NCBI GenBank assembly: GCA_004335635.1
Contig: QAXH01006451.1
Span: 1-64,000 of the forward strand
DNA length: 64,000 nt
Source: Chloromonas sp. AAM2
Lineage: Eukaryota > Chlorophyta > Chlorophyceae > Chlamydomonadales > Chlamydomonadaceae
Direction: 5' to 3'
Positions 36,575 through 50,580 of the stretch are shown one piece after another (the stretch's first letter is position 1; each line of letters opens with the position of its first letter). The notes under the pieces were generated by a model. That model did not search any database. It was not told the origin of the DNA and saw only the letters and a program-made list of their open reading frames with translations. The translations under genes and the position numbers were made by a program.

Positions 36575-39500
36575 ATGCATGGATACAGCAGCCGTGTGCA
36601 GGCGATGGATGGGGTCAACACTCTTAGGCATGGCGGTGCATTGCCGATGCCTCTAGCCCCCATCCCTCGCAAGCCATGCCGGCGCGCTTGCCATGCGAGC
36701 GCAAACGGGAAGAGCGAGGATGTGCAGCCGCCTCTCAGGAGCAGCTTGGAGGTGTACGAGACTGATCGAAACAAGGTAAGGAGTTACCCGGGTGCGTGAC
36801 TGACCCCCCCAACCCCCAAGCCCGCAGGCCACCGTGCTAGGATGAGATGCATCCAACTCAATGCATGTGTTGAGACAGGTGCAGTGTTCTGTTGTTGTAG
36901 CCCACCAAACACAGAGAGGCATGCATGCGCGTCAGTACACCAAGGGCAACTCTTTGTCACGCTGCCATGACACGCCATGTTCTGCTCAGGGTGCAATTGT
37001 CAAGAGCCAAGGCTTGCATCGCGCGCCGCTCAGTGGAGGGGTCAAGACGGCTACCACCAGGTCAGAACCATGTGCCTGCTACCGTTGACTGTGTCATGCA
37101 CCTTGAACATGCAGCCACGTAGCTGCGATCTTTGTCGTCAGCCTGAATGGGATGGCCAGCATGAATGGGCTTTCAGATGGTGTACTTTCCAGATTTGTAA
37201 GTGGCTCTCATTGGCTTTCCAGCATGGTGCTGTGGTTTGGCCAATTCTTGCAGATTTGAGCTGCCCACACCACCAGTGGCTGTGCGCAATCTCGTGGAAT
37301 TGGCTCGCTTTGGCCATTTATGCACCACAATGTCCAACATGCATCATCGACGAGCCGGCTGTGAGTGCCATGCAACATTGTGGTCTAACGCATTTTGCCT
37401 CACTACTTGTTTGAAGTACCTGCTGAAGTACATGCCAGCCGCCCATACGCACACCCAAGGTTCGGTCTCAGCACTTGGTGACAGGACATCCTGTGTTTTG
37501 CCCCTGCTCTGCCCTCAGATCCCTTTGGAACCCTAGTTGATTTTGCAGCAGATGGTGCCGGCCATCCCGTTTTCTGCCTGTCTCCTCTAGCCATCCACTC
37601 AAGGCAAGTGAAAGCATGAGAGTGCCGACTGCAAATGCATATTGCGCTGGTGCATTCCTTTTGTACTTCTTGATGGCTTTGTGTTCGTGCCATCCGTGCT
37701 GTCCCAATGGCCTCTGCATCCTGGCAGCCCAGCGCCCGTGTTTAGCATCGCTCCTGGCCATCTGCACCATGCTGCCCTGCCCAAAATGTTTCACAATCTT
37801 GGCTCTGGTCTTCCTGCTTGTAGGAATCTTCTAGAAGAGCCCCGGGCATCACTTGTCGTTCAAATGCCTGGGTGGGTGGCAAAGTAAACCTGCACATGGC
37901 AGAGCACGCACAGGAAGACTTTGAATGCCGCAGTGTACTCTAGATTTCGCGCAGGAACAGATCAACCCTTGTCAGCGAGGCCCAGCAGGTCTTCACCTGT
38001 CATGTCGCTGACAGACAGGGCTCATGGCAGCACCAAACGGTTGTCAAAGTTGTGCATCAAAAGTGGGGCTACTGTGCTCGTGTGTGCAGGTGGACCGGGC
38101 TGGCCAATGCGCGTGTGACCATCTTTGGAGACATTTACCCCCTAGCATCGGACCAGCAGGTAGGCCAAGTACGAGGCAAGCATTTGCCTGCAGCAACCCA
38201 GAGCTGAGTCCGCGGCCCACATGCCATCATCAGGACGCAGTTTGCACACTGCTCACATCACTGATGCCTGTCACGTCACATAGTATTGATGCTCATGCTC
38301 TGAAGCTGGCCAAGCACAATTGGGTGGGAGGGATTCGCCCTTTCTTCAATGTACCTTGGGCCGCCTCTGAAGCACTAAAGGACACGCTTGCCATGTCATG
38401 AGCATAGAACCTCTGCCCACAGGCTACAGGTTCGGCATGCCGTGCGCACACTGGTCACACTGGACTGATGTCTAAGAGCCAACAGGTAACCTAATGTTCA
38501 TGCCGTCTGACTGGCCATGCACCTGGTGCACCCACACAGAATGCGGCCCGTGACATCTTCTTCGCCAAACACTCCAGCGAGCGTCAGTCCAAGGAGCGAT
38601 GGGTCAGCGGCAACTTCGTGTACTTCAGGCACGTTCTTGGGCATTGGCAGCTTGTGCCTTCATATCTGTCACTCCTATCACCATGCTTGTCTGGTAAGAC
38701 AGTCCTTGCCAGTCACTAGCGTACACGACACGTGCAGCTGGTGTCATCAGATCTGCTGCAGCTGGAAACACTTTTACCTGTAACCCAAGCAACAGAGCAG
38801 GGTAGTATGTGACAGCTGCCATACATGGTGTGTTTTCAGCTATCCACGTTCCTTGTGCCGCCTATTGTGACATATCATTGCGGTGTCTGTAGGATGAACC
38901 GCATTGTCGACATCTACTTTGTGGGTGGGTTTGGCACTGTTCAGTGGATTGCCCCGACGGACTTCTTGTCCTCGAGGCCCGATGAGGTGGTGCTGGACCG
39001 ACCCATGAGCACACTGCAGGCAAGCCCAGGGCTGGACTAGACTGAGTGCCTGGCTGGACAGCAGCCGATGCACAGGGGCGAACAGTGGTTCCAAGGAGGG
39101 GGGTTGAGCACGACAGCAGCTGCCTGGTTAAGAAAGGGAGGCAAGGGAATAGGAAGGCTAGATTTGAAAGAGCTGGGCCCGGCGAGAGTGAGCTGCAGGT
39201 GCAGCCCCTTCTGTGCAAATTAATATAGGTTCCTGCCTTGTACCTGACACTTGCTCTGCTTCGTCAGCTGGCCAGAGTCACCTGCCATTGCCTGCATGCC
39301 TCATGCAGATGCTGAGCGAGACATTCGGCAATCAGCTCAAAGAACTCATGGTCCAACCAGGGCAGCACATTGTGAGTGAACTCCGCTGTTTCCACGCATT
39401 AGCTACGGTGTTGATAAGCTGATCTTTGTACATCAAAGCCGAGGTGTGCATGTCTGGCTGGCATGTATAAAGGGCAGGTCTTGATCAGGCTGCATTCGCG

Positions 39501-39921
39501 TTCAGAGCTCACTAGCAAAGCTTTTCTTCCCCTCCACTTTCCCTCAACGGTGTGGAGGAGAAGTCCTCCACTTCCTTTTTCCGAAGGGAAAAGGAAGGGG
39601 AAACTTTGCCTCCACACCGTTTTCTTTTTCCTTCGGAAAAAAGAACTTCGGAAAAAGGAAGACGGAACTAGACCCCGCAAGCGCTCTGCAGAGACTGACT
39701 GACTGGTCTGACTTGTTTCTGTGGTGTTGATGTGATCCCAGGACGAGTTGCTCTTCATCTCCATCGATGCCAATGGTGTGGATGTGCGGCTGCGCATGGG
39801 GTCTGAGTTCTGTGTGGAGCGGGTCAACTTTGGGAGCAAGGTGGTCAACGCGGCACAGGCCGTGGAAGCTCTGCAGCGGGTGGTGGCTGGGCACTCAAAG
39901 CAGCGTCAGCCAACCAATTAG
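36575..39921 (+). CDS. FMN-binding split-barrel / HugZ-like protein, plastid-targeted
   Basis: Ten exons in phase (36575-36775, 36990-37060, 37254-37360, 37519-37603, 37824-37871, 38090-38159, 38540-38628, 38893-39019, 39309-39371, 39742-39921) give 346 residues. The N-terminal ~65 are Arg/Ser/Ala/Pro-rich and transit-peptide-like. The split-barrel part reads NLVELARFGHLCTTMS, GYPFGTLVDFAADG, FCLSPLAIHSRNLLEEPRAS, WTGLANARVTIFGD and IYFVGGFGTVQWI. The C-terminal part (DELLFISIDANGVDVRLRMG) matches the second domain of the Arabidopsis At3g03890 (HOZ) family, whose members bind or break down heme. PNPOx-fold proteins bind FMN or heme, and I cannot tell which from sequence. Three of nine introns start with GC (after 37603, 38628 and 39019). 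A TGTAA motif lies at 39978. Confidence 0.85.
39546..39665. repeat. Intronic hairpin-forming sequence
   Basis: AACGGTGTGGAGG (39546-39558) is perfectly inverted at 39609-39621. Nested and overlapping it are purine/pyrimidine repeats, including CTTCCTTTTTCCGAAG at 39571 and its inverse CTTCGGAAAAAGGAAG at 39646. It lies in the last intron of the split-barrel gene. Confidence 0.8.
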
Positions 39922-41375
39922 AACAACCTGACAGAAGCGCAAGCGGCATGTGAGGGTATGGTCTGATATCAGGCCTTTGTAAATGGGGTGACGATTGATG
40001 GTGAGATTGGATATGATCTTGACTAGGTCATGCTAACAGCGGGTTGTGGGAAGGATACCACCGCAAGGGGTGACTGCCACCACGAACCTCTGGTGAATCC
40101 GGAGTAGTGGTGGCTGCCACCACTAATACTGCTGTGTGTCATAACCCACTTCACACGTCAGCCAACCGGGCTTGGGGTCCTCGTATCAAGTGAGGGATCC
40201 CATGCGCACTGAGTCCTCAGGTCAGTAACCACAGGTTCAGATGTACCATCAACGTGCAGCACTGCTGACTGACAGGGTTGACACGTTCTTGAATTGTCAC
40301 CATGCCAGATGTACCTTGCTACGTTTTGATCCATGCCGTGCTTGACATCACAGCATTTGATTTCGGATGTGTGTGTCATGGAACGGCTACAACACGTTTC
40401 GTTTGTTGGGTGTTTGGGTTTCTATTGGCAACACAGCGCCTAGGTCTTGAATTCTCGAACTCAACCTCGAGTAACAGCTGCTGCTGGGTGAATTGCCCCT
40501 GGTGGTTTGACAGCCATGGCTGCCACAAGTTTTGATTGTTTGAAACTTTTCCACTGAACTCCTGTAAGCTCTTCAGCAGCTCTGGCGTATTTGTGAACTA
40601 CGAAGTTCTGAGAATGACAGTAGATTTTGAAGGCCAGGCAGACTGACGATATGCGGTGGCGCAGCAGACTTTCTTTGCAGCATTCATAATTGAATCACGG
40701 TCCCCCAGCATATACTCATCAGAGACACGCTTTCCATACAGTCATGTACATGCAGATACAATACATTAGGATGAGGAAACGCCAGCAAAGCTGTGAGAGA
40801 CCATGATTGGAGGCTGATCAAAGGCCTTGCTGACCAACCACCAACACAAGAAGCATAAGAAAAAACAATCAAATAAGTGCTCATCTGCAGTGACAGCAGA
40901 ACCTGGAAAATCTACCATGCACACAACTAACTCAGACCAGTCCAGTCAATACAAGCCAAGGGTGTGCAGGCCCACAGACAGGGGACGATTGTGGTGGTAT
41001 TCCCTCGGAAAGATCTCGGGTACACTGGAAGCTTCAGCAACTCTGAACGGGACTGAAAGGCGCAGAAAAGCAGGTAAAGCAACTCGCCGGCAAATGTGGG
41101 ACCACCGCTATTACAAAACTCTGGCTTATACCACAGGCAGTGCCACACTCTGCATGCAGTCACGTGTTGTGCCAACACATGGTCGTGACAGCAAGCATTG
41201 TGGTAGGCACGCAAAGCTAGTGTCAGATAGACAGTCCTTAAGCCACGCTCATGGCACTCCCACTAACGAATGTGACTCTAATCTTTTCCCTGTACACTCC
41301 ACCTCAACTCTTACCATACCACCCTCTCACACCGCTCATTTCATTTAGCTGGAACACCCAACATGTAGCTTCTCA
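39922..41375. other. Intergenic region between convergent genes
   Basis: It contains the 3' flanks of the split-barrel gene (+) and CSK (-). Near 40060-40125 there is a short imperfect repeat of GACTGCCACCACGAAC/GGCTGCCACCACTAAT type. I find no coding exon. Confidence 0.4.
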
Positions 41376-44300
41376 TCACGTGCTGCCCAGCGCTGCCCTG
41401 GCAGGCCATGTGACAGGCAGTTGAATGATGATCTGCGTGCCTTGCTCCATGGTGTTGCGCCCAGTGTGCAGCACGGCCACGGGCTGGTTGCAGTGAATGT
41501 GCCCACCCACACGCACAACAAGCTCCTCAGCCATAGCAAAGCTCAACAGACCAACGCCAGGCTGCATTTTGGCACTTGCCAGCGGCACTGCTGCAGTAGA
41601 GGAACTGGTGGTCGGCGGCTTTGTAATAGCTACCTCTGCCTGCTGTACGTTCAGCGGCCCTTGGTGGGTGCTAGCTGACGGCACAAGGCCCACAGGCTGG
41701 ACCGCCATGGCCTGGTTCCGTGGCCCATGGGCAGTGGCCGAGGCGGCTGTTGGTTCAGAAGGCAGAGAGTGGTGCCCTTGAGTGGACTGCAGGCTGTGAA
41801 GCGTAGCAGAGCACGAGTGTAGGCGCTGAGTGACCATCTGTCCGGTGTGCGCAACAATGAGTTCCACCCAGCGTGCGCCCTGTTCGGCTACAGATCGCGC
41901 TGTGACGGCCACGCTGCCGCCAAACGGCGTGCATTGAAGCGCCAGGTCGACAACGTATGCCATGATGCGGTGCAGTGTGCTGGCGGCCACTGCCACGTGC
42001 AGCGGCCGGGTGGGCCGGGGCATGAGCAGGGGCATGGAACGTGCCTGGCCATGGCTATGGCCGTCAAAGCCTTGTGATGATCGATGCAACTGTGGCTCAG
42101 CCAGGCGTGGGTTCGGATGCTGCCCATCGACATTCTGGGAGCTGCTAGATGGATGAGCTTTTTCAGAAGTGCGTGAGTGAGCAGAGCCCGTTGATGCTGA
42201 TGCAATCTGTAAAGGAGGATGAACAGAGAACACGATGCCTGTGACGCTGGCGAGCCTTGCAGCAGCAGAAAGCACCGTCAGGAGGGCAGGTGCGACGTCC
42301 GTTAGCGACCCTGCTGTATCCTGAGTGCTGCCTAACACAGGCCGTTTCCGGGGCCTTTGCACGACTGAGGCGGGTGATGACATGCCAATCCCTTGACCGT
42401 GTCCAAGCTGTGCGATGGATGGTGTCACTTCCAACACTTCCTGCCCTGCAGCATACCGCCCAGAGCCTGGGGTGCGAGGTATGGAGGCACGGTCAGCTGA
42501 CCATGGACTCCCACCAGTACCCGAATCCAAGGGTTCCATGTCTATGACCCCATCGGGCGCAACGGCAGCGTCGGCAGCTAACCGCATTGTGAAGGTTCGC
42601 GGTTGCAATGGAGGCGCATTGGAGGGCTGCTCATGTGCGTGTGATTGAGCAGGTGCTGAATGTGTGTCATAATGCTGCACAGCTGCTGTCGTTGACGCGC
42701 CAGTTTGCGCAGATGGCTCAGTATGCGCATGTGCCTGAGGCTGGGTGGCTTGCTGGGTGCTGTCTGTATGTGTGTTGAGCGTTGCTGCGTGCCCAATCTC
42801 CTGCTGCACCACGCTGTGACTAGCAGATGGAGTAGCTTGTTTGTGACTGACCGGTTGTGCCGCATGGCTGGTGTTCCTGTGCAGCTGTGGGTGCACTTGT
42901 TCTGCCTCAGTGCTACGTTGAGTGCCTGATCGCTGCTGCGGCTGACCACGAGGCAACCTAGGCAGAGACCGGACAGGCGCTGCACCTGGATCCGCTGCGG
43001 CAGGCTGCAATGCGCCAGCCTCAGCCCAAGCATCACGTGCAGTGCTTTGCCAGGCAGGTTGGACGCGTTCACGCCCGTTCACAGACACAAGTGTCGCCCC
43101 TGGTGTGCCTGGGGCTGTGTAAGAGGGGGGAGGCATGAGGGGCCGGGACACAGGGTGTGGGCGGGGCAGCTGTGGGGCCAACGCCTGCTCCAGCTGCTGC
43201 AACATCTCCTGCAGCCGCTTGCCCTGCAAATGGTGTGCATATGAGTAGCAATCAGGCACCGAGGCATTTCAACACGCCAAGGGCTGGCTGGGCTGGCTGC
43301 GCCTGGACAGCCATAGGCAGATTGTTTGTCAGCGCTTGGAATGGGAGTCTCACACCCGCAATCACGCACCTTGCCGGCGCCATGAACCCAGCCTAGCAGT
43401 GCAGACTAATCCATGCTTAGCAGCATGCATATCGTGGGTACAGGTGTGTGGGTAGACATGGTCCTAGGCGAGTAGTAAATGTGCCGGTGCATCTCCTGTC
43501 AGATGCAGCTGCTTATGCACTCAATCTGGTGTCTTGTTTGCTGACAAAGCTGTACAACGCTGTGCACACAGCGCGCAACTTGCCGCATCACACTCTTACC
43601 TGGTTTGATATGTTCTTGACCAAGTCCCGGTCAGCGCTGCCCTCGTCCATACGCGGCAGGAGCATGGTGGCGAACGTGTTGAGAGCTGAGGCGGGTCTGA
43701 CTGCCTCCCGCAGCAGGCGAGCAGCCACAACTGCCTGGGTGGTGCTGGCTGCGCACTGCATGGCGGCACGCAGCTCCATGGCACACGCCTTGGCCAGCAG
43801 AGGCGCGACGGCACGCAGTGCATGGATCTCCTCATCTGCATGCATCAGCGGCAAAGCAAGTGTCACTAGCACAAAGAACTATGTGCCAACCAGCACCGAG
43901 ACTCGATACACTATTAAGAGGCGCCACGGCAGCAGTCCAATCAGCAGCACTGCATTATCAGATGCGGCTAAGCTTGTGCAAGCTCAGGCATGGCACACAC
44001 ACGGACTTCAGCATGGGATGAAGGTGGTGGTCAGGATGTATCGCACCAGTGAATCCTGCGTAGTGTTTGACCAGTGAGGAGGGGATGCCTGCGGGTCCTG
44101 GCGTGATGAAGTGCCCGTCTGCCAGCGGCTGGTGGGTGGTCACGGACACCACTGCAGCCACAGCCACCACAAACACCGTGCACCACTGAGCATGCCTGCT
44201 AAAACAGTTGATAACACGCCTGCTAAAACAGCTACTGACACAGCTGCCTGAACACCACTAAAACACCTACTGAAAAGCTACAACCCACCCTGGAGAAGAA

Positions 44301-46538
44301 ATGTCGCATCACATGTGACTGCCTTGCAAAAGGGACGTTGTGAGTGGGCAAGCCATCTGACAGGAAGGCGGAGTAGACTGCGCGTGGCCGGCACGGGTCC
44401 AACATAAGCATACCATGGCATCAAGACGGCCTAACAGCTCATATACCTGGCTTTCGCATGTGGGCAGCGGGCAGGCACGAGATAGGCAGAGACGGCAATG
44501 CGCCGCCCTGGCCAGCCCTGCTATCTGTCCCATAGCCTCCAGGGCCCTCCGGCATAGCCACCGCTGCTGTGGCATGCACAGACGCCCCGCCCGCCTCCAC
44601 CTCCGCCTGCACCATGCTCTGACGGTAGGCCACTGCACTTGGAGACGACCCCGATAAATTTGAAGCCTCAGGCTCCACAGCCACCTGATGGCTGCTCCAC
44701 ATTGTACCACTCAAGTCCGGCTGCTGTTGCTGCACCTGTTGTCCAGCCCCGGGCGGAACCGAGCGGGTGCTGATAGGCCGTGCGGGCTCTACAAGCATGA
44801 GCCCGACCAGGCTCTGGCCATCCACTAAGGGCAGCACCAGTGAGCCTGAGCTGGGCAGCACGAGCACCTCCTCACTCGCTAGGCAGGACTCAGCCTGCTG
44901 CATGTCGCCCTGGGCAGTGCCGTCACTGGGGTGCAGCTCCCCGTGCGCACCCTGTACATGGGATGCAAGACCACACCAACATGAGAGGATGCCTGGTCAG
45001 TGCCAAAAACAGAAAGTCTGCCAGTCCTGGGACAATTCTTGTGTGACTCCGGTTCTACCGCGTGTGTTTTGCAGTGGGAGACTTTGAGGGCGCTGTTAAT
45101 GTGCTAAGGTAGCAGTATGCCTGCTGATCACCAACCAGCCTGCCCGTGCTCAGCATGCTGTAAGGAAGCAGTACGGCATGCATAGCACAGCTGTTTCAGA
45201 GCACAGCATGGCCTTCTGCTCACCAGTTGCAGCATGATGACCGACTGCTCTGCCCCGCCTGACAGACCGTCGACTCCCAGCCCGCCGCCAAACCCTGCAG
45301 CATCAGCAGTCGGAACGCTTGCAAGTGTGCTCAGTTGGCCAGGACGGACGCCGGACTCTTCCATACCCTAGTCACAGCACAGCGGTCTCGACGTCTAATG
45401 TGGACAGGCACAGCATTGGCATTGCAAACTCAACAAGACAGCCCGTTCCCTGGGCAGGCACCTGCGTTCTTGCATTCCAGCCCCTGACTATTGCATAGGC
45501 CAGCTGATGTGTATGTTGGCTTCCCATAGACTGACAGTCTGTCACAGACTACGTGTACGCCAAGGCTGCTAAGGAATTGCTGTGCTGGGGATGATTGCCC
45601 TGCCACAGGCACTAGTACCCATCCATCCTTCTCCCCCAACTCATAAGCCATCCGAAGAGTCGCATGCCTCCTCTGTCCGCTGCTGTACACAGTTCAATGT
45701 AACATACCTGTGCTTGTGCTGTTTGAGCCAGATGGTGGACTCATGTCCACTTGCTGCGTGTGCCTGCCACTGAGCAGGTTGCCACTGGGAGGTGTGACCG
45801 CCACTCGTTGTAGCAGCACTGTGCCTGTGGAGGAGCCGGGCCCTGGCACACGCATGTACACTGCGTGCACACGGACATGCACACGGACACGGTCAGCATG
45901 CTGAGCTGGCATTAGACTGTGTACAAGGACAAGTCCTGCAATATTCCCAGATGCAGAACTGTTTGGAAACTCACCAAAACATTCATTGGCTCGTGCATGG
46001 CTGTGACCTTGCTGCATAGGGGCCACATGAGGCCCTTGCTCTGGATATGGACCTTGCCTGTATGCTTGTGTGATTTGCCACGCCTTGATACGCATGATCT
46101 TGCCATGTACTTGCCTGCGGCCCTCAATTGATGTGGTCTGTCAGATGTGCTGCGCAATAAAGTCTGGAGTATCCCAAGCTGCAGGGCACACAGCTCCCGG
46201 ATGTCCTGGCTGGGCTGCAGAAACAATCAGGAGGGAACCCATTGAGACCTAATGTGAAGTGACCATCAAATCATCGTGAGATGAGCCTGGTGCTGAGCCT
46301 GTTGCCATCAAACCAGGTTAGGCTGCAATCAAGGAACAAATTGCCCACAAACCTGTCCATTCTCTGGGACTCGCACATTCGCACCAAGCCAGTTGACGTT
46401 TGCATTGCCGCCTGATTGTTGCACTGCAGAGGTATCGCCAAGAAAGGTCCAGAGTTGCCATCCAGACATGCAGAATGGGGTGGCCACACCGAGATGACGC
46501 GTTAGGCATGCGTTCACACCAGCAGGAACGAAACACAC
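41376..46538 (-). CDS. CSK: Chloroplast sensor kinase (CSK), modified histidine kinase
   Basis: Supported minus-strand exons are 46538-46353, 46214-46115, 45860-45708, one or more in 45680-45230, 44951-about 44449, about 44150-44050, 43835-43600 and a long final exon 43223-41376. The GAF-like sensor region includes DIRELCALQLGILQTLL, VYMRVPGPGSS and SLVLPLVDGQSLVGLMLVEP. The helical dimerisation region reads LLREAVRPASALNTFATMLL, then KRLQEMLQQLEQAL. The ATPase-like region reads IMAYVVDLALQCTPFGGSVA, VGLLSFAMAEELVVRVGGHI and GTQIIIQLPV. Order and spacing follow Arabidopsis CSK, which couples plastoquinone redox state to chloroplast gene transcription. The usual phospho-His is Arg here (R-E-A-V-R-P), and the N-box Asn and Asp-x-Gly are missing. 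About 270 low-complexity residues separate the two kinase halves. The intron after 46115 has a GC donor. The 5' end and the 45.2-45.7 kb joins are unresolved. Confidence 0.8.
45005..45037 (+). repeat. Solo MITE terminus in a CSK intron
   Basis: The sequence AGTCTGCCAGTCCTGGGACA continues into ATTCTTGTGTG, a diverged copy of the family terminus without an inverted partner nearby. It lies between CSK exons. Confidence 0.65.
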
Positions 46539-46933
46539 CTGAAGTCAGTGCAGATGCTCGCAGCATGAACCTGCCCACGTCGCGATGCGGGCCTCGCGCA
46601 CGCCATGCTGACTGCACACGCCATCGCCCCTGGCCACTCCCCAGCCTTATGCCAGGCCGTAGTCTGGTCCCACTCTGAACATTCCGCAATTGTTGACTCA
46701 TAAGACCGGATTCCCTGTACCGGCCTCAGCCCATCATGAGCCCATTGCAGTTCAGCGAGGAAACGCAGTGAATACAGTACGGAAGAACGGCTTGAAAGAG
46801 GTCATCTGAGCAAGAACACAGAACAGCGAACAAAAGCTTCCAGCACGTGTTTCTTGTTGCCGTTATCGCCTAACCCTAGATGTTGGTCACAAGGTCGGAC
46901 CCTCACAGATCCTGGTTCAACTGACACCACGTC
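46539..46933. promoter_or_regulatory. Divergent 5' region of CSK (-) and ClpP (+)
   Basis: The interval of about 400 bp must hold the CSK start (not located) and both promoters. A minus-strand frame from 46701 starts with Met and is Arg-rich and transit-peptide-like, but I could not splice it in phase to the exon at 46538 except through an implausibly short 40-bp intron. Confidence 0.4.
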
Positions 46934-49206
<2,273 letters not shown>

Positions 49207-50580
49207 TCAGTGCCCTGAATCAGCAGTTCTCAAACCCTGAGTTGACTGAAGCAGAACTCTGCATGCATCCAGCAACAAGATCGTAACACGATGGGAGCTG
49301 ATTGTAGCATGTATGGAAAAAGAAAAGCCATGTTTGACAGCACTGGTTTCACCAGACCCCCTGTACTTGAATAAAACCAGCTAATGGCAGGTGGCGCCCT
49401 GGGCGTACATGTACTTGTCTCAACTCATCTTTAGGTGGTCATTCATGAGAGGTTCTCACTGTGAGCTTGCTGTGTCGCTCAAGGCCCCCCCTATTCTTTT
49501 GTTTGGGACAACGTGACCTTGATACATGGGCTGAACTTATATGGGCTGATGCTTGCACGGTTTGGTTTCACGGCACTCGGGAGCGTGGTCGTTGGACTGA
49601 TGGCCATGCAATATCACAACTTATCAAAGTTTCTGGTCGAACCTGTGAGTTAATTGCTGCCAACAGGGCTCCAGGGCCCCAGGGCCAGCATGACTGTCTG
49701 ACTCACAGGCTCCACCAGACTCGCATTTCACATCCTGCACTTGGGACCTGCTTCTGGAAGTTCTGTCATTATAAAATGAAAAGATCGCTCGCATCTTGCA
49801 TGTTGCAGGCACTGATCATGGGCCTCTTGGTCGCGCCGCTGCTGCAGCCTGGCTGCCGGCACAGGCAATGGGATTCGGGATTCTGGTGGGGAGCGTCGGG
49901 TGTATACCGTCAGGTCACAGCCCTAACATCAGGTCACTCAACTCACCCTCGCCACTAGGGTTTCACCCGGAAAAAACCTGGCTGCCAGATTTCAACCCTT
50001 GCTACTAAACGATCTGCCAGATTGAGCATATACCGCGGCCTGACAGCACAATCTTACACACTCGCTTTAGTGCCTGGCTACTGACAACCCCAGAAGGACC
50101 TCGGCTGTCTCTCAGGCCAGAACAGGTGCGTAGCTCACATCTCAAGGCTCAAGATACGTTTTGTTGCTTCCATCTTGCCGTTCTGGGCAAGAAGCATGGT
50201 CCGACGGCCGCACCTTGTGCACGATCGCAACAGAACCGGCGGACTTTGATTGAAAGCATCAGCAATTGCGCGTGCTTCATCTGTAGCTACGAGAGCAATG
50301 CTCAATGTAATGCCACGCTCCCCAGATACGCCGTCGCCCAGGATACATTTGCACTTTACAACAGGCACCGCGAATTGCACCACTAGGAACAGCTCACCAC
50401 CGCGCTTTTGCGCTGGCCTTCTGAATCCCCATGTTGCGCCCCTGCCATGCAGTCACGCATCCCTGCTGGCCCGCATTGCCAGTGTCTCTTTCCGAGGCGG
50501 CGGAAAAAGTCACCTGGAGAATTGTGACCGGGCCACCCGGAGAATTGCCTCACCCTTAAGAAGTCTTTGCCTGTAATGCA
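49207..50580. other. Intergenic region between tandem genes
   Basis: It holds the ClpP 3' flank and one copy of a 32-bp dispersed repeat at 49464-49495. I see no supported exon. The largest plus frame (about 49461-49958) lacks any domain and has no splice context. Confidence 0.45.
49464..49495 (+). repeat. 32-bp dispersed repeat, copy 1
   Basis: It begins AGCTTGCTGTGTCGCTCAAG and continues through a C7 run. A copy with one mismatch lies at 53041-53072. Confidence 0.85.

Noticed and set aside
29641..39921. A heme/siroheme gene cluster (SirB plus the HugZ-like gene)
   Set aside because: The two genes are separated by an unrelated coiled-coil gene, each has its own upstream region, and nothing indicates joint regulation. 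Proximity is likely chance.
46545..46701. Arg-rich Met-initiated frame as the first CSK exon
   Set aside because: It looks like a transit peptide but joins the next exon in phase only through a 40-bp intron. Left as a possibility, not annotated as coding.
49461..49958. Plus-strand ORF of 165 codons downstream of ClpP
   Set aside because: It contains no recognisable motif, biased composition or splice context, and its start overlaps a dispersed repeat.
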